In this document: in pieces, positions 48,501 to 59,249 of the stretch | Position numbering within the stretch: position 1 is the first letter of the stretch | Layout of the letters: each line of letters begins with the position of its first letter | From: Agapanthus africanus | Lineage: Eukaryota; Streptophyta; Magnoliopsida; Asparagales; Amaryllidaceae | Assembly (NCBI GenBank): GCA_030015575.1 | Contig: JASDDO010000028.1 | Span: 23,105,154 to 23,169,153, forward strand | Length of the DNA stretch: 64,000 nt | Direction of reading: 5' to 3' | Notes under the pieces: model-generated | What the model was told of the DNA's origin: nothing | The model's database searches: none | What the model saw: the letters and a program-made list of their open reading frames with translations, nothing else | Program-made: the position numbers and the translations under genes

Positions 48501-51500
48501 CAGTCCTGCACCTGTGGAGACTCTGCAAGTTTTCAGAAGACAATTTGGAATGAGAAGGCCCCTCATAAGACGAGCTCCTATCGCTATGTGACCTTGTAGT
48601 CCTATGAATATAGCGCTCACCCTTCAGCTTGGAATGAGGCTCAACAGAACCATGATCCCTCACTACACAAGCATTTATCCTAACAACTGGGAGACCAGTT
48701 CCTTTCACACCCCTAGGGGTTGGAGGCTTCAATTGTCGTGGAACTATGTTTTTACCCATGTCATTGCTGCTATCGCTATTGTCTTCTGACAATGAGAAGG
48801 CCCAAGGTGGTAGCTCGAGCTTTTTAATACCTGAAGGATAGTAGAGATCATCCCTTCGGTACCAACGAGGATCCTCCAGCCCACACTTAGGCATTTGACA
48901 AAGAGGGTAGCCATGATTGAGAACAATCTTTCTCCTTAAAGATCTATCGTGGCCAGATTCGTCATTTCTCTTCCAATCGCCACCCTTGCAAGACCACCTG
49001 CCAGCAAACCAATCGCTAGAATTGATGTTGAGAATGGCATGTTCCTCAAGGGAGATGCTAGGTCTGGTTTCAGTAGCTTCTCTTGGGAAGCCTTCATGAG
49101 TTATAGCAACTCCCTCTACTCTTAGATGACTGTCGGGCTCCAAATTACAAACTCGGGATCTTGTATAACCTGCACATGCGAAAGGTGTACTCAGCAACAA
49201 CTTAGCACCAAAACTTACCAATGAGAATCATGGATAAAACAAGATAATACAGAAAAGCACTTGTAATGCCTCTCGCACTAAAGATCTGATGCAACACATT
49301 TTAGAAGTTAAAAACAGATTGGAAATCATTCCATCAACTTCATAGAACTTCCTATTTACTCCTAATAAAGGCTATATCCTAAATATAGGAATATTTGCAT
49401 TTCCTTCCAGAGTAGCCGTCAATATTAGTTATTACTCATTGCTGAATATTTTCGAAATTTTGATTCAAATGACAGCATGTCCTGCTTTCCTCATTTAACT
49501 TTCCCGCACTACTCAGCAACACACATCCTAATATAATGTGAATATCATTGAGATTTCATGATATTATGGTAAACCTATTTCAACGAGAAATAACAGATTT
49601 CATTACAAAAGAACACAGCCCTCAAGATAGAAGCCACATAAATGATATACCTTCAGAATGATCCAACTTCTCCCATTGTGCATGCTCAAAGGTTGCATTC
49701 AGCGCTTCTGTTATAACGAAATATGCAAAAACAAAAAGATGATCAGGTATCATTACATGGTAAATATGCTGGTATAAATAGCACATTTCATAGAAAACCA
49801 CATTCGAAATAATAAATAAAACTTACCTCCGATGGTCTCAAGCTCTTTTCCTTCTATCACATCATAACCATCTAACAAAGCTTCAACCCTCTTATCAATA
49901 TAAAATTCTTCAATGAACTCCAGTGCAGCCGGTTCACCATCATGTCCAGATTCCTCTTGCGACAAAGGGGAGGCAGTTTCTAGGGCAGCATCTCCATCTT
50001 CATTTAGAGAATTCCCCTGGGCCTCAGGGGGGCTTACCATCTCAGTAACAGCATCAGAAACAATGGAAGGTAGATTTACGTGCACCAATGGCGAAGCAGC
50101 ATTTTCAACAGTTAACCACCTGTCACTTTCTGAGTGCTTTATCAAATGATCGGAATTGAGAAATCCTAGATCGACAAGCCTTTTGAGGTTATCCAATCTT
50201 GATGGGCCTTGCTCTAAACCAAAGTAATCAATATAAAACCATTTACCCGGTACTGAATCGGATGATATCATATCGTGAGGAGGAGTGTCACATATATCCA
50301 TATCCTCTTCCATGGATTGTAGCTCATCATGAACACCGTTACTCTCCGGCTGGGGAGGAAGGGGAGAAGGCGGTGAATCGGGCGGAGGTGGAGGCGGAGG
50401 AGAGGGAGGGGGTGGTGGAAGATCGCTGGGCTCTTTGACTGAATCAGACAAATCTTTCTTCTTGTTAAACTTATCATCAGAACCGCTACTTTTCTCAAAA
50501 CTAACAGTAGAACTGGTACTGCTATTATTCAATGGCCTAACTGAACCGTTCTGAAGAGTCCCGTCTTTTCCAGCAGAATCTTTTCTGCCTGCAGAATCTT
50601 TTCTGCCTGGTCTTTCCTCATACCTCCCTCCACTCTTTTTGCCCTTGTCCCTATGAGCAAGAGTGCGCCCGCGATCATGCGGGGACCATTCTCTGTGGTC
50701 ATAATGTCGAGCTCTATCTAAGGGAGATCGATCGTAACGAGTTGGAGTGTGGTCCCTATGATCGTGACGGCGAGCTCTCTCCATTGGTGGAGCTGGACTA
50801 CGATCCCGATCCCTAAGGTCTTGATGGCGAGCTCTCTCTAATGGTGATCTTTCCGGGTGAGCTGGACTACGATCCCGATCCCTAAAATCATGATGCTGAG
50901 CTCTTTCCATTGGTGATCTTTCTGGACTATGATCCGGATCCCTGAAATCCTGATGACGAGGTCTTTCATTTGGTGACCTATCGGATTGAGTTGGAGTACG
51001 ATCCCTATGATCGCGGTGGCTTTGCTTCTCATGAGGTAGCCGAGCTTGTGGAGAAGGTTCATGGTGCCTTGGACCAGAAGTGTACCTACCAGATGACTGA
51101 ATCCTTGATGATGATTGTGGATTCGCATTCGTCCTTTCGGTGTAACTAGCCCGAGGTGGGTTTTCCTCTTCTGACTTCCTACGACCCTTAAACCTCCCAC
51201 TACTCTCTGGCTCCATGCAATGCCTTTTCGTCCAGTTTTCGGAAAAGTACTCCTTGTCTCTACCTTTCCCATCACTCGACTCATGCTTAAACTCACCCGG
51301 TTCTTCATCATAAGCTCCAGAGGACTTCTTTAATTCCCAATTCGCAGGAAAGGAACTCTTCCTATAATTGTTGCTCTCTAGAACAAACTCACCTTTTTCG
51401 AGTCCCTTTTTTCTACCTCTGCTCAACCCAAAATCCAATCTCTCTCCTTCTCCTTTGCTGCGATAGCTGTTCTTCTCCGAAATAAACTCGCCCTTCTCCA

Positions 51501-52101
51501 AATCCGTTCCCCTGCCTCTACCCGACCATTTGTCGTATTCACCGCCTTTCTTGTCTCCATCCCATTTGCCCCAATGATCAGACCCGTGCATACCCTTGTT
51601 TGGTTCTCCTCTCCTCGACTTCTCGGGCACAAATTCCCCCTTCTCAACCTCAATTTTTCGACAACGGCCGCCTTTCTTCTCAACATCCCACTTGGGCCAT
51701 CGATCCGAACTCACCCCCCCTTTCTTCTCAACTTCCCTTTTTCCCCACCGATCCAAGCTCGCCTCCCCTTTCTTCTGCGGCACAAGCTCGCGCTTCTCCG
51801 ACTCCCATTTGCGGCCCTTCCACTTGTTGTCCGGCACGGAATCCCCTTTCTCTGGCTCGTTTCTGCCTGACTTCTCAGGGATGAACTCCCCCAACTCCAA
51901 TTCACCGTTCTGCCACTCCCCCTTGTCCAAATCCCCCTTCTTCCTCCTCCCCGCCTCTCTGCCTCTAACTTTCTCATCCAAGCTGCGGTTTTTGTCGCAA
52001 TTCCCTTCGCCTTTCTTCATCATCAATGGCTTCTTCGTGAATACGCTCTCCATGACGTGCTGTGAGGGTGCGAGCGTGACTGTGACTCCTCCATCGCCCA
52101 T
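33583..52101 (-). CDS. ATXR3: Histone-lysine N-methyltransferase ATXR3/SDG2 (20 coding exons, 2,379 residues)
   Basis: Nuclear SET-domain enzyme; the plant family places most H3K4 trimethylation. Exons, 5' to 3': 52101-49827, 49707-49651, 49169-48006, 47146-46767, 46680-46192, 46080-45980, 45597-44793, 44698-44495, 44377-44306, 42133-42023, 41939-41839, 40282-40183, 40104-40009, 39776-39609, 39525-39400, 39310-39257, 38007-37760, 36913-36805, 35597-35295, 33759-33583. They total 7,140 nt with no internal stop, all with GT-AG borders and matching phases. The Arabidopsis protein is of similar size (about 2,350). Residues: charged and RS-like repeats 1-480, poly-Pro about 560-585, GYF-like 617-675 and 1015-1070, F-box-like 1226-1272, SET/post-SET about 1826-1985, conserved C-terminus to 2379. 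HSCRPNC (1911-1917), GEEITFDY (1941-1948) and post-SET Cys 1963, 1965 and 1970 are present. The start MGDGGVTV is the first in-frame Met and matches family N-termini. The exon 4 donor is uncertain by 3 nt. Confidence 0.95.
33888..34690. repeat. Possible MITE-like insertion in the last ATXR3 intron
   Basis: The left border reads 'aataatggagcg..' with 'aaagtcaac' about 35 bp in. The right border, reverse-complemented, reads 'aataattggagg..' and also has 'aaaagtcaac'. Inside is a segment rich in 'tgtgtcatat.cgtgt' repeats (34080-34180). The ends are imperfect inverted repeats with no clear TSD, so this is tentative. Confidence 0.35.
36197..36768. mobile_element. hAT-like MITE in an ATXR3 intron
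   Basis: Begins CAGGGGTGGACCC and ends GGGTCTGCCCCTG, imperfect inverted repeats. The flanks CTTCTGGC (36189-36196) and CTTCTGAA (36769-36776) match at six of eight bases, the TSD size of hAT elements. It is 572 bp long with no coding potential and lies in the intron between exons 18 and 19. Confidence 0.65.
37014..37462. repeat. Three tandem ~150-bp repeats in an ATXR3 intron
   Basis: Units start near 37014, 37168 and 37310 with 'taatataaagccgctgtgca'. Each runs through 'tttagcatgtcagaatg' and 'ttgaattatcgtactaaatg' to 'aattaaatttcattt'. Differences are a few substitutions and an 11-14 bp gap in unit 2. They lie in the intron between exons 17 and 18. Confidence 0.9.
41283..41740. repeat. 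Possible MITE in an ATXR3 intron
   Basis: The left end 'aatcagcatagttacc' and the right end, reverse-complemented 'ctgattattatagttatc', resemble each other. The interior is rich in ATATCGTA and ATCATATC phrases. The boundaries are weak. Confidence 0.35.
43097..43409. mobile_element. Stowaway-type MITE in an ATXR3 intron
   Basis: Begins CTCCCTCTGTTCCC and ends with the complementary GGGAATGGAGGGAG, flanked by TA on both sides (43095-43096 and 43410-43411). The TIR start CTCCCTC and the TA target are the hallmarks of Stowaway (Tc1/mariner) MITEs. It is 313 bp long and lies in the 2.2-kb intron between exons 9 and 10. Confidence 0.9.
46830..46967 (-). other. F-box-like segment of ATXR3
   Basis: Residues about 1226-1272 in exon 4: WGLLNGQVLARVFHFIRSDL, then SFAATCKRWNLVSKFYRSL. 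The spacing resembles an F-box helix set. It is followed across exon 5 by leucine-rich-repeat-like phrases (IDIRGCSQFKDLIPKF, just before residue 1345). F-box proteins usually bind SKP1; whether this one does is open. Confidence 0.55.
48290..48465 (-). other. Second GYF-like segment of ATXR3
   Basis: Residues about 1015-1070 in exon 3 carry GDWYYLDGAGHEHGPCSY followed by FRKIDNVWLPV. It is the same pattern as the first segment, 390-400 residues downstream, suggesting an ancient internal duplication. Confidence 0.6.
50080..50260 (-). other. First GYF-like segment of ATXR3
   Basis: Residues about 617-675 carry GKWFYIDYFGLEQGPSRL, then DRWLTVENAASPLV. The W-x-Y-x-D-x-x-G-x-x-x-GP pattern is that of GYF domains, which bind proline-rich peptides. 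A polyproline stretch lies just N-terminal (about 560-585), so an internal contact is possible. Function in ATXR3 is inferred from the pattern. Confidence 0.6.
50690..51010 (-). repeat. Tandem repeats in ATXR3 exon 1 (RSPxERARHxDxRD units)
   Basis: Four to five tandem units of about 66-78 bp encode roughly residues 365-470, each with RSP, ERARH-like and DxRDRD-like segments. The repeats are visible in both DNA and protein. Such Arg/Ser/Asp-rich, low-order stretches also occur in other ATXR3 proteins. The copy number may vary between alleles. Confidence 0.8.
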
Positions 52102-52480
52102 GGAAAGGAAACCCTGATTCTTACACCGCTTGCGATGCTCAAACCCTAGCTCGTCGGCCCCAATCCGGGACTCTCGATGCTCATGCTGAACAAACCCCTA
52201 ATTCAAGTCAAAAAAAACACGAAATTAGGTTTACGAATCGGCAGAAACAATGCGGGGTATCGAAATTGATGGAGAGAAGAGTGCAGTTCGAAACCCTAGG
52301 GTTTCGAATTGGAAACGAGAAAGAGAGCTTACAGGGAGAGATCGATTGGATTGGGGATCACGAGATCTATAGATCAGACTCTCTGAATTCTCTCTCTGAA
52401 TTCTCTCTCTAAGATCTCTTTCTCTCTCTAAAATCGCTTCTTCTTCTTCTTCTTTTGCTTTATTTCGCGTCGCTGTGGTT
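52102..52480 (-). other. ATXR3 5' UTR with an intron
   Basis: An intron with donor GTAAGC (minus strand, 52327-52332) and an acceptor near 52186-52198 separates a first noncoding exon (from about 52333) from the exon holding the start codon. The leader is strongly GA-rich on the minus strand (CT repeats on the + strand, 52380-52460), common in plant housekeeping promoters. The transcript start is not resolvable. Confidence 0.55.
52146..52184 (-). other. Upstream ORF of 12 codons in the ATXR3 5' UTR
   Basis: On the minus strand ATG at 52184-52182 opens MSIESPGLGPTS and stops at TAG (52148-52146), 44 bases before the main ATG. The context has A at -3. The uORF stays in the mature leader if the intron acceptor is the one next to it (near 52187) or further upstream. 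It could lower translation of ATXR3; that is inference. Confidence 0.55.
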
Positions 52481-52730
52481 TTTTTACGCTCTCGATCTTT
52501 GGAGAAGGAGAAGACGAAGCCCTTTATTTTTCTCTCTCCCTGTCTTTGCTCATCTTATAATTTCTTCTCTCTCATTAAATGCCCCTGCTGTATTTTCACA
52601 GGCAACGGTAGGGCGGTTTTCGGAATGCCCTATGGGACTACGGACAGGGGCAGAGCGGGATAACAAAAAATCTTACCATGGGCTCGAAAGGAATTAGATG
52701 TAGCTGATTTTATATTTGATGCTCACATTT
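52481..52730 (-). promoter_or_regulatory. Probable ATXR3 core promoter region
   Basis: CT/GA-rich DNA upstream of the first exon. ATTATAAGATG on the minus strand (about 52549-52560) is a possible TATA element. No other motif is certain. Confidence 0.35.
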
Positions 52731-53140
52731 GGGCCTGTTTGGTTGCAGGATTATGGAATTTGAATTCCAAAATAGTACGGTTTAAATTTTTGGATTTGGT
52801 AACCTGCTGGTTTGTTGGTTTTGGATTTCTAGTATTGAATTTGTAGATCCTTATAATCTTTGTTTCGTTGGTGAAAAAAAGATGGGATTTGGATTTAAGG
52901 ATTTTAGAGAGAGAATTATTAAATAAATAAAGTACACATATCCCATCTAAAAGTACAATGAATATCCTTGAAAATCCTTGAAATTTTTTAGGATTCTAGA
53001 ATCATTTTTTGTGGTGGGCCCCCTCATAAAAAACAAAAGAATCCTAGAAATCCAAATCTATCAACCAAACACAAAATTATGGAATCTCAGGATTCCACAA
53101 TCCAAAATGCAAATCCATAATCCTGCAACCAAACAGGCCC
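52731..53140. mobile_element. MITE with 26-bp perfect TIRs upstream of ATXR3
   Basis: The ends are perfect inverted repeats of 26 bp starting GGGCCTGTTTGGTTGCAGG. Similarity continues imperfectly inside. It is 410 bp long and noncoding. The TIR style recalls Tourist/Harbinger or hAT MITEs. The immediate flanks TTT and TAA do not match, so the superfamily is unsettled. It lies about 250-280 bp upstream of the probable first exon. Confidence 0.85.
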
Positions 53141-53425
53141 TAAGTAAGAAGTCGTCGGATCACGACACGTGGCAGATGACGTGTCAACTGTACAAACCCA
53201 TTAAATTTCTGGGGCAGCGGAGCTTGGATAAATATGACGCATCGGGACATTCCTCGGCGTCCGCCTCCAAGTTTGCACCAAACCTTTTAGAAGACCTCTC
53301 CGGAGTACGTTCCCTATTCATCTAGCAACCAGCTAACAGCTCGCCTCCGAACTATCCCACAACCAAACTTCTTCAGCCTCCTCGCTCGTCTCCGAGTTAT
53401 TACAGAACTGATCTTCCTCAGCCTT

Positions 53426-56400
53426 TGTCACGCCACGCTTCCCAAAATACGGAATACGAGGGGTTGACAAGGTCAGTCATGCTCCTACGGTCAAGGAAAC
53501 ATCCTACCGTAATCACACTTCGGCTTCTAGTTTTTTTTTCATGGTAAACAGTAAATGTTGCGCAGGTAATGAGAAATGCAGTAACTGAATGAAGCAATGT
53601 AAAGAACTGACCTGAAGGGAAACAAACGAATATAACTCTGGATAGCAAGTCGAGGTATCTGAGATATACGTCTAGTCCTGGTCCAGGCTAAATCTTCTCC
53701 TCACACTGAGCATGCATACTCAGGTCGTCAGAGCGACACAAAAGCAATAATATATATATAAAATCATGTGACAATTCTAACAGTGATAATAGGTATATAT
53801 AACAGTAGATCAATGGCAGTATGGATATGAACATGCAGTAATCAATGCAGCGGAACAGTAAAAACAGTAGAATGACATGCCACGTATGTCAACACGGTAA
53901 GTAAGGTATATCAATGCCAGTATCCCTATCAGTCTCTAAGTCTCACTGTACAAGTCACTAAGGCTATCGTCAGTCCAAGTGTGAGAGTCAACCACTCGCG
54001 AGTGTCCTCCACCCAAGAGTAAAACCCAAGGGTAAGGGACCACGGGCCCAACATGTATATCACGGTAATAATCACATACCCTGTAAATATCCATATATCT
54101 CCCTAAATATATAAGCCGGCATGGGACTCCCGAGATTCTGTTGAACTCACACTCAAACTACCCCACACCCTGTGGTCTACATCAAACGCTAACCATAACC
54201 CTAAATACCAATCGGTCTGTGACAAGTCTACGCGAGAACTGGAGGCAGGACCTCCATCAAGCACGTCCCGACTAATACCTAAGATAAATGGCAGTGTCTG
54301 CTGCCTTATCTATGACACCCGTACAAGAGCTTCCATAGGCGTCCCATACCACTTATAGTCACACGTACACACGTTTCACAGACGTCGACAATGCAATAGA
54401 ATAATAAGGTTCACTGATTGTGTATAAGTACGTATCACTTTCACTTAATCACTTATACACGAACACTAACGTACTTGCCACAATCATCACTAATACCTAA
54501 CACTGGGTAATGCACGTTATCACTAGGCTATCAATGCAGTGACATGTGTATGATATGATGCGTGAACAATATATAAAGCATGTTTAGGATGTCCTGAATC
54601 AATAATCTACCACTTGCATAATTTATCATAAATCATACGGTTACAATTTAGTGAGACGATGAACAGGTAATAATTAGTATGTTCAGTTATCTATCTATCG
54701 AATTTAGTTTCATACCAATCGGGTTCCAGAATCATTAATTATAGCCATTTCATTTTAAGCGTTTACGGCTGGAAATCCGGTTTCAGAATCGGAAGTCCGT
54801 TTCGCAACGCATTTTAATCCCAGTTGGGATCAGATTTTAGTGACTCTACAGTTGAATTAAATCTAGGGTTTTCAGTAAGGTTTTCAACGCAACAGACGGA
54901 TCTTCAATCGCATCTGGACGTCAGGAGTTATACACTGTTTAACATTAATATGTCATCTCAGAATCTGTTCTGGACTGTTATACGTCCACAACTAATAAAT
55001 TAATGATTAAATATCAAACGATAACGAAACAGAATGAAACCAATTGTGTTGTCTCGATAATAGATTTATATATAATAAACAGTGGAGTTCCGCAACCTAC
55101 GAGTTAAGAAAATAGGGTGGTGTTCATTACGGGACAGTGAACCACAACTGGAGTCGCTCTAGACTGCAGTCCAGAGTCGCACTCCGATCCCAATATTGTC
55201 ATAGTTTAAGTACAGGAATATCTGGAAACTAGCATAGGGTTAAAGTTCGTCGAGTTGGCTATGATTTGAGCCCTCGAACGCATCATTCCAGTATGTATAT
55301 AATTTATGGAGATTTTAACGGTTTTCAGGTGCAAGAAAATTCCAGTTTTACGAGTAAACTTGAGGGTGGTCGTTTTAGTCGTTAACGGTCACATTTTCCA
55401 GCGAAATTTGCATAAGATATTCATCACTACAAGGGACAATGTAAACCATCTAGTTCCGTCAAATATGATAAGTATTCTCATAGGGATCATGCATCGAACA
55501 GGTGTGTAATATAATTTATTCAGAAAAGTAACTACAGAATCTAAACGATTTTGATTTGTAACAAGTATAACTTAGCATGTAGCAAGTAGAGAACTTGCCT
55601 GGACACGTCTCGGGGATGTACGGTGATGGTAACGTCACGAACGCGACACGATGACCACAAACTTGGGCTCGGCTATGGGGTTCCGTCTTGGCAACGGCTA
55701 GGGCTCGTGAGACTGGGGAGATGATCGTGCGGTGCGGCCGATGGCGAGGGATTGCAGAGGGAGGGAGATATTGAGAGAGAGGAAGAGTTAGAGAGAGAAG
55801 AGTTAGATAGAGAGAGAAAGAGTTGGAGAGAGAGGGAATTCAGTGAGAGAGAGAGGGGGAGCTTGAGATAGTGGTAGAGGGAGAGAGAGACGGAGATTTG
55901 AGAGAGAGAGAGGAACAGAGAACAGATAGAGAGAGAAAGAGAGAGATCTGGGAAGGAGAGAGAGAGCTGAGAAAGAGAGAAAGGGTGAAGCAGGAGGAGA
56001 GAGAAGCAGGGGAAGAGAGGAGAGTGGTCGTGAATGATGGCGATGATGATGCTGAGGGTGAAAGTGTCGACGAAGTGAATGTGGAAGAGGTGAGGTGGTC
56101 GGTGATGATGGTGGCTGCCGTCGACGAGGGAAGCGAGTGAGGGAATCGGAGTGCAGGGGTCGGTTAATGGGTGCAGGGGAGAGAGAGGAAGTGAGTGGAG
56201 GAGACGAGAAGGAAGTGGGGAAGTTCGGTGATGGTAGTCGGAGGCGAAAATGGTGTTGGGAGTTCGCCGGCGGTGAGGTGCAGGGGGTCGAGTTTGGGTA
56301 TGCAGGTGAAGGGAATGAGCTCGGTGGTCGAGTGAGTTGAAGCTCGGGTGTGCAGCGAACTTGGCGGAGGAAGAGAGGAGAAGAAAGGGAGGAGACGAGG

Positions 56401-57182
56401 GCAGTGACGGTGGTTGTTCTCGTCGTCGTCGGCGACGGGGACCAGAGGGGTGCTGTGGGTTGCGGCGAAGGAGTAGGAGGGAGGAGAAGTGATGAGGGTT
56501 GGAGGGATGAGGAGATGATTGCGAGGGTAACGGCGCACGGGCATGGCTGATAAGAGCGTGGGCGTGGGCGGAGGAGGCGGCGTGGGTTACGGCGAAGGAA
56601 TGGGTCGCGAGCGAGAAAGATATAGCCGTTGGAGAAGAAGGAGGGGCGAAGCGGGTCGGGTCGGGAAAGCGGGCGTGGGAGCGGGCTGCTGGGGAAAAAG
56701 AGTGGGCCGGGCCAGAGAAATAATAAGGGAATTGTGAAAGGAATTAAAGTGAGGGCCGGGCCGAGAAAGAGTTGGACTGGCAGGCTTGGGCCAGCGAAAA
56801 TCAAAGAATAATTAATAAAGGAGATGGGCTGAGGGAATTTGAATGAATTAATTAAATAAAGGGGTGGGCTTGGGGTAAAGAAAATATAGGCTATAAAGGA
56901 ATAGGGTTTGGGTTCATCACAAGAAAAGGATTATGAATATTGGAAGAGGGGGCCGGGCTTCTGGGCTCAGTGAAATGAAAAGGAAAATGGTGGGAAAAAG
57001 AGTTTGGGCTGAGGGATTGGTTTTGGGTTTTATTGATAAAGAAAAATGGGGTTTAGAATGAAATAAATTTATAAATAAAATAAATAAATTATAAGTAAAA
57101 TAAATAAAATTGTAAATAAGAATAAATAGAATTCTAGAGTAACAAAATATAGATTTTGGTATAAAAGGGGCTGGGTATTACA
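53426..57182 (-). mobile_element. Ty3/gypsy solo LTR (3,757 bp) with perfect 5-bp TSD
   Basis: Starts TGTCACGCC at 53426 and ends TATTACA at 57182. GCCTT flanks it at 53421-53425 and 57183-57187. On the minus strand it reads TGTAATACC…GGCGTGACA. It is a sibling of the LTR at 59250-62443: both share, for example, 'cgtttcgcaac', 'ctagggttttca' and 'ttaaagttcgtcgagt'. The region 55750-56800 is GA-rich low-complexity sequence. A 333-codon minus-strand frame there (55803-56804) is Pro/Ser/Leu-rich and not a recognisable protein. Confidence 0.92.
55770..56010. repeat. GA-rich low-complexity tract
   Basis: Dense GAGAGA runs with short interruptions inside the gypsy solo LTR. Similar but shorter GA runs are at 61800-61840 in the sibling LTR. 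Confidence 0.85.
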
Positions 57183-57725
57183 GCCTTCTCGCTCGCCACC
57201 GAGCTGAGCTTCCTCAGCTTCCCTATTTGGCCGGGAGCACGGAGCCCCAGTGCCCCCATAAAGGCTCCGTGTATCTCGCCACAACGAGTTCTCCGCCGCT
57301 CCACGTCCCGCATCCCACGCTAGCGTATCTTGTCATTAATGGACGTATCTCGCCATTAATGTGCGTATCCCGCTATCAACACGAACGTAACGTATGGACG
57401 TAACAAACGGCGAGAATCTCGTATGGGCTCGCTCCAATACGACCCCTATATAAACCCCTCCTTCAAATGACTCTGGTATGTGGAGCTGATTTCCAATGTA
57501 TCGCAACTCTGCCTAATTACTCATCGGTACTTGCTTGATCGTTGGAGGGTCCTACGGTGGTTTCTCAACCCGAGACTTCCCTTGCAGGTAGCTCGGTGTC
57601 AACGGCAGTCCACAACCCATTGAAACCCACACGCTTAACCCTTATCTCAAATCTCAACTGTTCAACCCTGCTGGCAGCAAAATCGACGGAGGATAATATC
57701 TGAGGGAGAATCCGACCTCCATCAG

Positions 57726-57741
57726 TTGGCGTCGTCTGTGG
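57726..57741 (+). other. Primer-binding site of the Tat-type element
   Basis: TTGGCGTCGTCTGTGG begins one base after the LTR end. Elements of the Tat/Athila group carry TGGCGCCGTC-like PBS sequences. One C-to-T change is seen. Confidence 0.65.
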
Positions 57742-57793
57742 AATACTACTTCTTTTCCCACCCCAAGAAAGTTAATCTTCCGCCCTTAATATA

Positions 57794-58109
57794 ATGGCCA
57801 GCGATCCTCATCATCGTGATCCCAGCACGAGTCAACCCGCCCTCCACAACGGAGGCGAGATCGATCCCACTCCACCCCCTAACGTTATCGATGTCTTATA
57901 AGCACGGATCAGCAGGCTCACGGCGATAGTGGACGCGCTCGCTGGTGTTCAAATGGCCGGCCACGCCCACCAAACTGCTGTCACCACCTCCGGGAACGAC
58001 GGCGTGCATGGAACGATGAAGGGGCGCGTTCGGGCCCTCGACCTCACTCACGCCCCTCTCGATGTCACCGGACACCGGCGTGCCGATTCCGGCAGCCACG
58101 ACCCACATA
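57794..58109 (+). pseudogene. Tat-type gag N-terminal fragment
   Basis: Opens MASDPHHRDPSTSQPALHNG 70 bp after the PBS. It has a stop at 57898-57900 and resumes ARISRLTAIVDALAGVQ. It ends near 58109-58124, where the copia LTR starts. The sequence resembles gag N-termini of gypsy elements only in general character; its place after the PBS is the main support. Confidence 0.6.
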
Positions 58110-58124
58110 CAAGAAACGATTTCA

Positions 58125-59065
58125 TGATATATAGTCGGATTATTAAATCAAGAGTTGATTTATTGATTTAATGTATAATTATGTATTTGATATATTAATT
58201 TACATTAACTAATATTAGCTCACTTAAGCATTTCTTTTTCTCATATGTGCACACTTAATATATATGTGATATATATTAATTGTGTTTTATTTTTGTATCA
58301 TGGTTGATGATACATGCAATATGGGTGTATGAGACTTACACCATGATAAAGATAATGAAGGGTTTATTTATTTAGTATAAATCAATTATTAGTTGGATAT
58401 TGGTCACATGGCATGAAGCTTGGAGATCCATTGACTAGTCCCCTAGTTTTGTCTTATACTAGATATTTCTTAACCCAACCATTATCTAAACTCATGGTTA
58501 AGTCTTTATATGAGAAATATTAGATATTTGCTCACCCATGATTTCCATTCACTCTCTTATCTATTTTTTGTTTCTTCTTCCTCTTCACATGAGAGAGCTC
58601 TCTAGGTTTTCATGAGAGGTGATAAAATAGTGAGAAAATTAATTCTAAAGTGAGCAAAAATCATACTTCATCATCCTCTACTAGATTAGCACTTTAGTAT
58701 AGAGTGTAATCTTCACTAATCCCACATTAGTGAAGAGGGTAGGTTGGGTTAGCGTCTCCTCGACGTAGATCACTTCGGCCTCAAAGACTTTGTGCAAGCT
58801 CATTCTTATCACCTTGTGGAGCCGTTCAAGAGTCTGCAAGATCACTACTTGGAGCGAAGGGACTACTATAAGGAGCTATTGAAGTGAAGGACCGGTCTAT
58901 AAAGGTTGTATTCTTAGTTCACTTAGTTATAAAGTAATTTACACTTCGTTTCGTATGATTCTCTAGTTATAAATTCTAGGTTAGAGTTCCTTTAGCATGG
59001 CAAAATTTAAATTTGGCATGGACGATACCACCCGAAACCTTGCTGCCATGCTTAGGAACCCTACA
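58125..59065 (+). mobile_element. Copia 5' LTR (left end inferred)
   Basis: The right end CCCTACA (59065) is followed by the PBS TGATATCAGAGCC at 59067. The left end is put at TGATATATAG (58125) because unrelated gag sequence stops there. A CT-rich leader lies at 58560-58620. About 940 bp. No matching second LTR in the window; the element is cut by the gypsy LTR at 59250. Confidence 0.65.
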
Positions 59066-59249
59066 GTGATATCAGAGCCAAGTTAGAGAATTAGACGATG
59101 TTTGTTAGATTACGAAACCGAATCGACTCCGAAACTTGAAACACGGAAAACTGGTTTCTGTCGATTTTTAAAAGTGCTCAAATTTTTTTTTGAACAAATG
59201 CAGAATGTTGTATGAGATGCAATATGAACACAGTACAAAATTTAGCCCA
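59066..59249 (+). mobile_element. Copia leader after the PBS, cut by gypsy insertion
   Basis: PBS (59067-59079) and about 170 bp of leader. The gypsy LTR begins at 59250, so the last five bases GCCCA (59245-59249) are the predicted TSD, to be found again beyond the right edge. Confidence 0.6.

Larger units (their letters stand above)
53141..57724 (+). mobile_element. Tat-type gypsy 5' LTR, interrupted by a solo LTR
   Basis: Two parts: 53141-53425 and 57183-57724. The right part has a TATA box (cctatataaacc, about 57446) and an end at CA (57724). The PBS-like TTGGCGTCGTCTGTGG starts at 57726, a sequence typical of Tat/Athila-type elements. The left end is not defined and may lie anywhere after the MITE. 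Short repeats 'ctcgctcg.c.ccgag' occur on both sides of the inserted LTR. Confidence 0.65.

Noticed and set aside
51596..52117. 173-codon frame on the + strand and other frames opposite exon 1
   Set aside because: Antisense shadows of the repetitive, biased ATXR3 exon 1.
55803..56804. 333-codon minus-strand open frame
   Set aside because: Composed of Pro/Ser/Leu runs from a GA-rich low-complexity part of an LTR; no domain, and it is not shared intact with the sibling LTR.
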